From an uncultured Bacteroides sp. (GTDB taxonomy: Bacteria > Bacteroidota > Bacteroidia > Bacteroidales > Bacteroidaceae): a stretch of 24,844 bases of DNA. Position numbers and translations under genes: made by a program. Below the pieces are notes generated by a model. That model did no database searches. It saw nothing but the letters and a program-made list of their open reading frames with translations, and was not told where the DNA came from. Below, piece by piece: positions 15,262 to 20,687 of this stretch. The stretch spans positions 1-24,844 of the forward strand of contig CALADS010000067.1 in NCBI GenBank assembly GCA_937890825.1, read 5' to 3'. Within the stretch, counting starts at the first letter, position 1. Each line of letters opens with the position of its first letter.

Positions 15262-15861
15262 ATGAAAGTTACGGTTGTCGGCATGTTATGCTGTTTGCTG
15301 TCTCTTGCTTGCACGGATAAGCAGAAGACATTTTTGCCGGAAGCGGTTCCCGCCTCGGCTATTGCCGTTATCGGAGGTTCAGAGCAGGATACGACTGCAT
15401 TGACGGTAGAGGGGAATAAAGCCATTGCCCCACAGATACAAGACAGGGATACGGTTGTTTATGAGATGCCCTCGTATTATCTGTGGTATAGAAAAGATTT
15501 GCCGAAATCTTATCGTAAACAGGAACATCAGTTTTGGACAGAGTGTAAGGTGTATTGGCAAGATGTGAAGGTCATCAATGTCTTTTTGGCCAATTACACG
15601 GATGTGCCTCTTGAATTTAATGGAGATTGGGAGCTTCAGCAATGGAATGGTCAAGATTGGGAACAGCCGCAATTGAAGCATTTGCCCGATACAGCAGAGA
15701 CAGAGTGGATAAACGATGAACAAGCCCATTGCTTGTATTGCTTTCGCATTCCCGTTGGTGATTTTTATTATTTGCCGAAGGGACGTTATCGGATAAATAA
15801 ACTGGTTGCTCCCCATAATCAGCACGTTGTTTGTCTGTCTGCCCCATTTGAAATTCCCTAA
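15262..15861 (+). CDS. Lipoprotein with C-terminal Ig-like domain
   Basis: A 199-residue lipoprotein. The signal sequence MKVTVVGMLCCLLSLAC gives a lipid Cys at 17, and a short linker follows. From about residue 70 to the end is an Ig-like domain of the same general type as in the 361- and 732-residue proteins, but divergent: VINVFLANYTDVPLEFNGDW, QQWNGQDWEQ, FRIPVGDFYYLPKGRYRINK. The shared landmarks are the aliphatic-N-x-S/T strand, the W/LP segment and the G-R-Y-R-F/I strand. It lies 87 bases after the WG-repeat gene and 46 before the SIMPL gene. A role in the same envelope assembly is inferred from linkage and the common domain. Confidence 0.75.
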   Translation: MKVTVVGMLCCLLSLACTDKQKTFLPEAVPASAIAVIGGSEQDTTALTVEGNKAIAPQIQDRDTVVYEMPSYYLWYRKDLPKSYRKQEHQFWTECKVYWQDVKVINVFLANYTDVPLEFNGDWELQQWNGQDWEQPQLKHLPDTAETEWINDEQAHCLYCFRIPVGDFYYLPKGRYRINKLVAPHNQHVVCLSAPFEIP

Positions 15862-15907
15862 AATCGGTTCGTAAAAAACATTTTGAACTAAAATCAAGTA
15901 TTTGCGT

Positions 15908-16615
15908 ATGAAAAAGTATGGACTAATTTTCATCATGAGCCTATTGGCTTGTGTTACGATGAAAGCGCAGGAGTGTGAGCGGTATATCGAAGTGACCGGA
16001 ACGTCTGAAATGGAGGTCGTACCGGATGAGATTCATTATCTCATTGAAATACAGGAGTATTTTGAGGAGGAATTTGATGGCGTATCGAAGCCTGAGCAAT
16101 ACAAGACGAAGGTGCCTATTACCCGGATTGAGCAGGAATTGATGCAGGCCATCCATGATGCCGGAATCCCCGACTCAGCTGTACGCGTTCAAGAATATGG
16201 CAACAATTGGCGACATCAAGGGCATGACTTTTTGATCTCGAAACAGTTGGACATCACCCTGCAGGACTTCAAGCAGATTGACCGGATTGTCCAAAAGCTC
16301 AACACCCGGGGCATTCACTCGATGCGTATCGGCAAGTTGGATAACAAGAATATACTGACTTACCATCAAAAGGCCAAGATTGAAGCCCTGAAAGCAGCCC
16401 AACGCAAAGCAGCTTATCTGGTGGAAGCTTTGGATAAGAAATTGGGTCCGGTGATACGCATCGTAGAAAACACCAATGCAAACTCGGGAATGTTCGGTGC
16501 TTTACAAAGCAACGTGATGTCGATGAATGCCGGAGGATATGATAACTTCCGTACCATCCAACTGAAATATACGATGACGGTACGCTTTGAAATAACGGAC
16601 TGGATGAGTCGTTGA
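15908..16615 (+). CDS. SIMPL (DUF541) domain periplasmic protein
   Basis: A 235-residue exported protein with signal peptide MKKYGLIFIMSLLACVTMKA. It has the SIMPL/DUF541 pattern: a first strand IEVTGTSEMEVVPDEIHYLI, a helix with RIEQELMQAIHDAGIPDSAV, an ISKQLDITLQDFKQIDRIV segment, a YHQKAKIEALKAAQRKAAYL helix and a last strand RTIQLKYTMTVRFEI. Members such as E. coli YggE and B. pseudomallei BP26-like proteins are periplasmic and oligomeric, linked to oxidative or envelope stress. It is the last gene of the cluster and is followed by a terminator. A TTG six bases upstream of the chosen ATG is in frame but less likely. Confidence 0.85.
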   Translation: MKKYGLIFIMSLLACVTMKAQECERYIEVTGTSEMEVVPDEIHYLIEIQEYFEEEFDGVSKPEQYKTKVPITRIEQELMQAIHDAGIPDSAVRVQEYGNNWRHQGHDFLISKQLDITLQDFKQIDRIVQKLNTRGIHSMRIGKLDNKNILTYHQKAKIEALKAAQRKAAYLVEALDKKLGPVIRIVENTNANSGMFGALQSNVMSMNAGGYDNFRTIQLKYTMTVRFEITDWMSR

Positions 16616-16632
16616 TTCTATCAAGGCAATTT

Positions 16633-16662
16633 GCCTGTCTGATGAGCTGACAAGCGTTTTTT
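16633..16662 (+). terminator. Intrinsic terminator of the envelope cluster
   Basis: GCCTGTC at 16633-16639 pairs with GACAAGC at 16649-16655, with one C/A mismatch, around a nine-base loop; G and six T follow. It lies 17 bases after the SIMPL stop codon, which supports reading 9851-16615 as one transcriptional block. Confidence 0.6.
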
Positions 16663-16706
16663 ATCGAATGTATCTGACGAAAATAAAAAAGAAATGCTTA
16701 CCTTGC

Positions 16707-16734
16707 GCCGTGCAGTCTCTGAAGGCTGTACGGC
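16707..16734 (+). other. Leader stem-loop ahead of the HU-like pseudogene
   Basis: GCCGTGCAGTC pairs with GGCTGTACGGC over 11 base pairs (two G-T) around TCTGAA. It is followed by AAATAAAATAC rather than a T-run on either strand, so it is not an intrinsic terminator. It lies 32 bases before the ATG of the broken gene and is probably part of its original 5' leader. Confidence 0.5.
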
Positions 16735-16765
16735 AAATAAAATACTAACCTTAAAAGAGAAGATT

Positions 16766-16979
16766 ATGAACATTTTTTTGAAAGCGGTGCAACGCATCAA
16801 CCCTTCGCACCCCGATGAACCCAAGAAGTGGTACCTCGTGCAATATACCACTAAGATGGTGGACGAAAGTGAAGTTGCCCGACCCTAGATTGCCGAGTTG
16901 GGCGACTCAGCAAACTGAGTTGGAGGCAACTTTTGTAGAAAGAAACTCAAGGCGAAATCAGAACGGAGTCAATCGTTGG
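16766..16979 (+). pseudogene. Decayed HU-like (HU-HIG family) DNA-binding protein gene
   Basis: The reading MNIFLKAVQRINPSHPDEPK, WYLVQYTTKMVDESEVAR is the typical N-terminus of the Bacteroidales HU-like family, whose intact members are about 120-160 residues. Here it meets an in-frame TAG at 16886-16888. The same frame continues past the stop with IAELGDSAN. Then a second stop (TGA) and a shift of one base are needed to read ELEATFV, and further small shifts to reach a GVNR segment near 16965-16976. Only about half of the expected length remains, and the remnant runs into the 3' end of the convergent ion-channel gene. Several independent lesions make a sequencing error unlikely. Confidence 0.75.
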
Positions 16980-17757
16980 AATGCTTCTCTTCTTGCCGCT
17001 TTTCTTCTTGTTTTCTTTCTGCCTGCATCTGCTGCCGCTCTTTTTTCTGAATCATACTCATAAAGGAAGAACTGATGATACCGGTAGGAATCGCTACCAT
17101 GGCTACACCGACCAAGCAGATGATGCATCCCAATAATTTGCCCAATGGAGTGATGGGATAAATATCACCATAACCTACCGTTGCAAAGGTGATGATGGCC
17201 CACCAAATGCCGTCACCGATGTTTTCAAATACATCGGGTTGGGCATTCCGCTCGATGTAATACATGAGGATGGCCGAGAAACAGATAGTAATGAAACTGG
17301 CTGTATAGGCCGTAGCAAGTTCCTCTCTGACGGAATAAAGAGCTTTTCCAATCAAGCGGAACGAACGGGAATGGCGTATCAGCTTGAATATGATGAAAAT
17401 ATAAGGGAGGATAATGATGTGTACTACTTCTGTGTTCCAATAGATATAGGTCAGCACACAAGGTAGGATGGCTACAAAATCCACAAATCCGTAGAAAGAG
17501 AATGTATAAAGCAGACGGGCCTTAATAGCACTTTTCGTCGGATGAAGGGCTGGCGCGGACAAGATACGAGCTGCATATTCAAGCAGGAATACGAACGAAG
17601 AAATGTAGGTGATGCCGAATAAGGCTAACCGATACCGGGACATCTCTTCAAAAGAACTGGCAATGACTGCCACAATGGAAATCAAGATGAAGAAGAGTAC
17701 AATATAATGCACCCAGTTCTTGTTCAGAAAACGTTGGATGGCTACATATAATTTCAT
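16969..17757 (-). CDS. Voltage-gated potassium-channel-type ion transporter
   Basis: A 262-residue six-segment channel subunit (PF00520). Estimated segments are S1 16-34, S2 45-66, S3 85-103, S4 112-138 with spaced K125, R128, R131 and R134, S5 150-168, pore loop 180-193 and S6 205-228. The selectivity filter is TVGYGD at 193-198, which predicts potassium selectivity. It should form an inner-membrane tetramer. The C-terminus (about 235-262) is a Lys/Glu/Gln-rich helix ending KHSND, possibly a tetramerising coil. The last codons lie inside the HU-like remnant on the other strand, so the very end of this protein may have been created by a deletion junction. No clear promoter box was found upstream. 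Confidence 0.9.
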   Translation of the reverse strand: MKLYVAIQRFLNKNWVHYIVLFFILISIVAVIASSFEEMSRYRLALFGITYISSFVFLLEYAARILSAPALHPTKSAIKARLLYTFSFYGFVDFVAILPCVLTYIYWNTEVVHIIILPYIFIIFKLIRHSRSFRLIGKALYSVREELATAYTASFITICFSAILMYYIERNAQPDVFENIGDGIWWAIITFATVGYGDIYPITPLGKLLGCIICLVGVAMVAIPTGIISSSFMSMIQKKERQQMQAERKQEEKRQEEKHSND

Positions 17758-17857
17758 GATGCGGTAAACTTGGATTGAAAAATAAATAGGGAATGTATGC
17801 TGAGATACCTTTTCAATGAATCGTAAGTTTTTTGCTTATCGGCAACCGGTACTTAGT

Positions 17858-17911
17858 TAAAACAAGGCCCTTTTCTCCAGGATATGGGAAACCGGAGAAA
17901 AGTAGCCTTGT
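17858..17911 (-). terminator. Long hairpin terminator after the META lipoprotein
   Basis: Arms ACAAGGC (17862-17868) and GCCTTGT (17905-17911), plus CTTTTCTCC (17870-17878) and GGAGAAAAG (17894-17902), form a stem of 16 pairs with a small internal loop and a 15-base apical loop. On the minus strand it is followed by TTTAACTAAG. It lies 37 bases past the META gene's stop. Confidence 0.7.
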
Positions 17912-17947
17912 CTGTCATCTTCCCTATGTCATTGGAAAATATAGGAA

Positions 17948-18742
17948 TCAGTTCTTTCTTTTGGCCAGTTCGAGCACCTGCACACTGCCTGCAGCAAACA
18001 GTCCCACGTGTCCGTTGGGTAACATGCCGAAAGTGGTTACTTCCTTCAGAGCGGCTAATACCTCAAATTCGGTTTCGATGTTTGGGCAAGTCATACGTGT
18101 GCTGGAAATAGGCAGGAACACCAATGAATTGGATGGTTTCTCAAGGGTCTTGAACTTACCGTTCATCTGGTTGCATCCGGCATTTCCACTAAGTGTCTTT
18201 TCCGTTATGTCGAGTGAGAAGAAGGGGCGGTTCTCCATGGAATCCGGCAAAACTTCGCCGTTCACTTTCACCACGTCCCATATACCCTGCAAATCAGACA
18301 GCGGCATCATGAAACAGCGTCTGTTCAATTTGGCCAATGGTTGATTGAGCGAATCACACAGCAGAATCTGATCGGTGTCTCCCCGTTTTACTTTCTTTGT
18401 CAGGGAAAGTGCGTGTGAAAGTGCCTTTTCCTGCTCCATATCCGGACATGCCATCATCGTGGAAGCCAGCTTATCCATCACCATCTGGGCTGACTCGTCC
18501 GACCATTCAAACGAACCCATCAGACGGTTGCAGCCTCCATATCCATACACCCTCATCTCACGGGTGTCAAAACCGATGAAAGGCTGTTGTTTCGTATTCA
18601 CCGACTGACCTGCCAGTTCTACAACATTCCATTCCCCTTCAAGGTCAGACAAGGATACCGGATTTCCATTTCCCATACAAGATGCCAACGCAAACAGGGC
18701 TGTCAACATCCCATAAATCATTGTTTTATTCATTTTTCTCAT
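17948..18742 (-). CDS. Two-domain META (DUF306, HslJ-like) lipoprotein
   Basis: A 264-residue lipoprotein; the signal sequence ends in LFALASC. Two tandem META domains follow. The first has LEGEWNVVELAGQSV, GYGGCNRLMGSFEW and STMMACPDMEQEKALSHAL. The second has LQGIWDVVKVNGEVL, SGNAGCNQMNGKFKT and STRMTCPNIETEFEVLAAL. Each keeps the GGCN/AGCN loop and the T-x-M-x-C-P motif, so the protein arose by duplication of the HslJ-type fold. E. coli HslJ is linked to heat shock and novobiocin resistance; the role in Bacteroidales is unknown. Start at ATG 18742; ATG 18733 is equally compatible with the signal peptide. A promoter box lies about 90 bases upstream and a strong terminator downstream. Confidence 0.88.
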   Translation of the reverse strand: MRKMNKTMIYGMLTALFALASCMGNGNPVSLSDLEGEWNVVELAGQSVNTKQQPFIGFDTREMRVYGYGGCNRLMGSFEWSDESAQMVMDKLASTMMACPDMEQEKALSHALSLTKKVKRGDTDQILLCDSLNQPLAKLNRRCFMMPLSDLQGIWDVVKVNGEVLPDSMENRPFFSLDITEKTLSGNAGCNQMNGKFKTLEKPSNSLVFLPISSTRMTCPNIETEFEVLAALKEVTTFGMLPNGHVGLFAAGSVQVLELAKRKN

Positions 18743-19031
18743 ACGTTTAATTATCAAATCAGGTGTTGAAGGCTATCTATATGCTACTGCGGAGCGCCTT
18801 CTGCTCCCTGGGCTTATTTCCTAAATCAGACGCAAAGGTAGCAAACCTTGTGATACGAATGTATCTTTTAGGCAAAAAATGCAAAGCCGAGCGGCATATT
18901 ATTATTCCTTTTATAACCTATCCGTTGTGTGGAGTACGGAAGTAAGCCGTATCATGCCTTCAACCGCAGCGTAAAGCAACTGTTCTCCCAAAAGTTTTTC
19001 AAGGAAGAGTTCAGATAATCTATTTTTTGTG
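18743..19031. other. Intergenic region holding the probable chromosome/element border
   Basis: No gene is visible. It holds the META promoter and leader, and a small hairpin with TACGG (18935-18939) and CCGTA (18947-18951). It then runs into the RNA candidate that starts near 19046. Genes to the right belong to a conjugative element and are GC-richer, so the element's end may lie here, but no integrase, tRNA or direct repeat is present to place it. Confidence 0.4.
18833..18840 (-). promoter_or_regulatory. Probable -7 box for the META gene
   Basis: The minus strand reads TACCTTTG, exact to TAnnTTTG, leaving a leader of about 80-85 bases. In that leader GGAGC (18791-18795) can pair with GCTCC (18803-18807) around a seven-base loop. 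The -33 element is only approximate. Confidence 0.5.
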
Positions 19032-19135
19032 TTACTTTGCACACTCTATTGTAGGTCGGGAGTATACATTTTCCGACCGATACTCTATATATCTTCACAG
19101 AGGCTACAATCGTAAGTAGTCTCTGTTTCTTTTTA
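19032..19135 (+). ncRNA. Candidate small RNA with pseudoknot and intrinsic terminator
   Basis: A promoter-like box TTACTTTGC at 19032-19040 would start transcription near 19046. The RNA can form an H-type pseudoknot: GGTCGG (19054-19059) with CCGACC (19073-19078), and GAGTAT (19060-19065) with ATACTC (19080-19085), both six-base perfect. A ten-pair terminator stem follows, CAGAGGCTAC (19098-19107) with GTAGTCTCTG (19116-19125), then TTTCTTTTT. ATTGTAG (19048-19054) can alternatively pair with CTACAAT (19104-19110), which would open the terminator. No plus-strand gene follows, so it is more likely a trans- or antisense-acting RNA of about 85-90 bases than a leader. Its 3' part is antisense to the end of the glucosaminidase gene. 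All of this is read from sequence; transcription is inferred. Confidence 0.5.
19098..19135 (+). terminator. Intrinsic terminator of the RNA candidate
   Basis: A ten-pair stem (one G-T) with loop AATCGTAA is followed by TTTCTTTTT on the plus strand. The minus strand has no T-run after the stem, so the signal points rightward. It overlaps the stop codon of the minus-strand glucosaminidase gene. Confidence 0.7.
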
Positions 19136-19808
19136 AAGTTGAATGCATGTTGTATTCCACTCTACGATTTTCCCATTTTTTTAGAATTCTGATTACTTCA
19201 CGCACATACCTCGGATCTTCCGCGTAGCCAATCTTGTGCAGCCACAGCAGGTAGTTTCCTCCTTTATACTTATACTGCACCTTGGTATAGTAGGCCCGGA
19301 CGCTTTCCGTCCAGTGGTTGAACTCATAGTATTTCCCGGTTTTGGGATTCGTCAGTCCAAACAGGTTGTGCCGGTTCCGACAGAGCGGTGAACGGAACCA
19401 GCCCGTTTCCAGTATGGCTTGTGCCAGTACTATTTTCGGATGCCGGATGCCATTGCGGATGATTTCCTGATAGAGATTGGGAATAGTGAGCGCAGGAAGT
19501 TCTTTTCGTTCAGAAACCTCAGTTTTTTCAGTTCCCTTATCAGACGCTTTTTCGTGGGACACCCTTGCGTAAACTTTTCGGGCATATAGCTCCGAAAGCG
19601 GTTTCATAGGCACCTCTGGGGCAAGTGAGTCCTTTTCTGCCTTTTTGCAAGACTCAAAAGCGTCCAAACCCCTCTGTAGGGTATCAGGAACCACTTTTTG
19701 TTGCTTTTCAGGTAGGATTTCCGTCTCTTTCGTAATTGTATAGAACTGTGCCGATGCCGAAACGGAACCAAGAATCAGCAACGCGGCGCAAAGAATGATG
19801 TTGTGCAT
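19104..19808 (-). CDS. Glucosaminidase-domain peptidoglycan hydrolase of a conjugative element
   Basis: A 234-residue exported protein with signal peptide MHNIILCAALLILGSVSASA. A variable, charged linker runs to about residue 105. A glucosaminidase/lysozyme domain (PF01832) follows, with HPKIVLAQAILETGWFRSPL, CRNRHNLFGLTNPKTGKYYE and a late AEDPRYVREVIRILKKW. The Glu of AILETGWF is the expected catalytic acid. In Bacteroidales conjugative elements such enzymes open the wall for the transfer apparatus. It is transcribed away from the other element genes, from a promoter overlapping the divergent one at about 19867-19874. Its stop codon is embedded in the terminator hairpin of the plus-strand RNA candidate. 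Confidence 0.88.
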   Translation of the reverse strand: MHNIILCAALLILGSVSASAQFYTITKETEILPEKQQKVVPDTLQRGLDAFESCKKAEKDSLAPEVPMKPLSELYARKVYARVSHEKASDKGTEKTEVSERKELPALTIPNLYQEIIRNGIRHPKIVLAQAILETGWFRSPLCRNRHNLFGLTNPKTGKYYEFNHWTESVRAYYTKVQYKYKGGNYLLWLHKIGYAEDPRYVREVIRILKKWENRRVEYNMHSTLKRNRDYLRL

Positions 19809-19833
19809 TTCTTTTCAATGATAGGGTTGACAA

Positions 19834-19841
19834 TACTTTTG
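19834..19841 (+). promoter_or_regulatory. Probable -7 box of the rightward element operon
   Basis: TACTTTTG fits TAnnTTTG exactly. TTTT at 19812-19815 stands in for the -33 element with an 18-base spacer. Transcription would start near 19848, about 50 bases before the DUF4099 gene. Confidence 0.5.
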
Positions 19842-19853
19842 CGGGTGTTCAAG

Positions 19854-19867
19854 GCGGTTCCGACCGC
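19854..19867. promoter_or_regulatory. Small palindrome between divergent promoters (possible operator)
   Basis: GCGGT-TCCG-ACCGC is a perfect five-base inverted repeat just downstream of the rightward -7 box, touching the leftward one. Its position suits a shared repressor site or a leader hairpin; five-base arms are short enough to arise by chance. Confidence 0.35.
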
Positions 19868-19874
19868 AAATATA
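19867..19874 (-). promoter_or_regulatory. Probable -7 box of the glucosaminidase gene
   Basis: The minus strand reads TATATTTG, exact to TAnnTTTG. TTTTCG at 19899-19894 on that strand may serve as a weak -33 element about 19 bases upstream. The leader would be about 50 bases. Confidence 0.45.
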
Positions 19875-19898
19875 TCGTTTTACTTAAACAATACGAAA

Positions 19899-20675
19899 AT
19901 GCACAACATCAATCATTCTGAAAGGCTGCCCTACGAGAAGTTGGCGGCATTGGGCATTGACCGGGAAAAGGCCGACAGTCTCCCTCAGGAAGTGAAGGAG
20001 AAACTGGCATCCGGAGAGGTCACCCCGCTCATGCAGGTGTCCATCAGTGCCCGTAACGGAGACATCATCACGCTTCCCCTCAAACTTCAACTGACCACCG
20101 ACCAGCAAGGTAATCCGGCGCTCATGGCTTATCCTGTCCGTGCCGTACTGGAAAAGGAACGCAACCAGGTGTTGCGCCTCACGGAACAGGAAGCCGAAAG
20201 GCTCAAGAAGGGTGAGGTCATCCAGAAAGCTGTGGAAGTCAACGGTGAGAAGACCCAACAGTATCTGCAACTCGATCCCGAAACCAAATCCGTCATCCAT
20301 CGTCGTGTGACGGATGTTCAACTGGAACAGAAACTCAAGGACATGGAGAAAGTCAACGACATCGAACTGGGCATGCAGCAGAAGCAGCAGGTACGCGAGG
20401 GAAAACCCATTGAGCTGAATGTAGGTGGCGAGAAAGTGTCGGTCGGTGTGGATTTGAAAGAGCCCCAGGGCTTCAAGGTCATTCAGGGCGACATGAAAGA
20501 GTGGGAACGACAGCAGAAACTCCGCTACGACGAACAGCATCCCGAGTTCCTGGGACTGGTGATGACGGACAAGAACCGCTGGGAATACCAGCAGGTGGTG
20601 GACAAACAGTCACAGGAAAGAGCCTTGAAACTCCATGCTCCGAAAGCTGAACAATCCAAAGGTCTCAAACTCTAA
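19899..20675 (+). CDS. DUF4099/DUF3945 domain protein of a conjugative element
   Basis: A soluble 258-residue protein. The N-terminal DUF4099-type part (about 5-85) has LPYEKLAALGIDREKADSLP and TPLMQVSISARNGDIITLPL. The rest is DUF3945-type: LRLTEQEAERLKKGEVIQKA, YLQLDPETKSVIHRR and PQGFKVIQGDMKEWERQQKL. These domains are common in Bacteroidales conjugative elements beside topoisomerase, ArdC and primase genes; their biochemical role is not established, and DNA handling in the recipient is a guess. I start at ATG 19899 because the longer frame would begin inside the divergent gene's start region and upstream of the promoter. The next gene follows after 12 bases. Confidence 0.85.
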   Translation: MHNINHSERLPYEKLAALGIDREKADSLPQEVKEKLASGEVTPLMQVSISARNGDIITLPLKLQLTTDQQGNPALMAYPVRAVLEKERNQVLRLTEQEAERLKKGEVIQKAVEVNGEKTQQYLQLDPETKSVIHRRVTDVQLEQKLKDMEKVNDIELGMQQKQQVREGKPIELNVGGEKVSVGVDLKEPQGFKVIQGDMKEWERQQKLRYDEQHPEFLGLVMTDKNRWEYQQVVDKQSQERALKLHAPKAEQSKGLKL

Positions 20676-20687
20676 ATCCTTTTCCCT

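Larger units (their letters stand above)
19796..19911. repeat. 15-base inverted repeat spanning two divergent start codons
   Basis: The left arm at 19796-19810 and right arm at 19897-19911 are perfect inverted copies (AAATGCACAACATCA when read outward into each gene). Each arm contains the ATG of one divergent gene, so both proteins begin MHNI. The 86 bases between hold both -7 boxes. Confidence 0.8.

Noticed and set aside
19046..19135. Known pseudoknotted riboswitch such as preQ1 or SAM-II
   Set aside because: No plus-strand gene follows the terminator, and I cannot see the conserved ligand-site bases of either class.
19803..19898. Longer start of the DUF4099 protein
   Set aside because: It would start inside the divergent gene's start region and upstream of the predicted transcription start; homology begins at ATG 19899.
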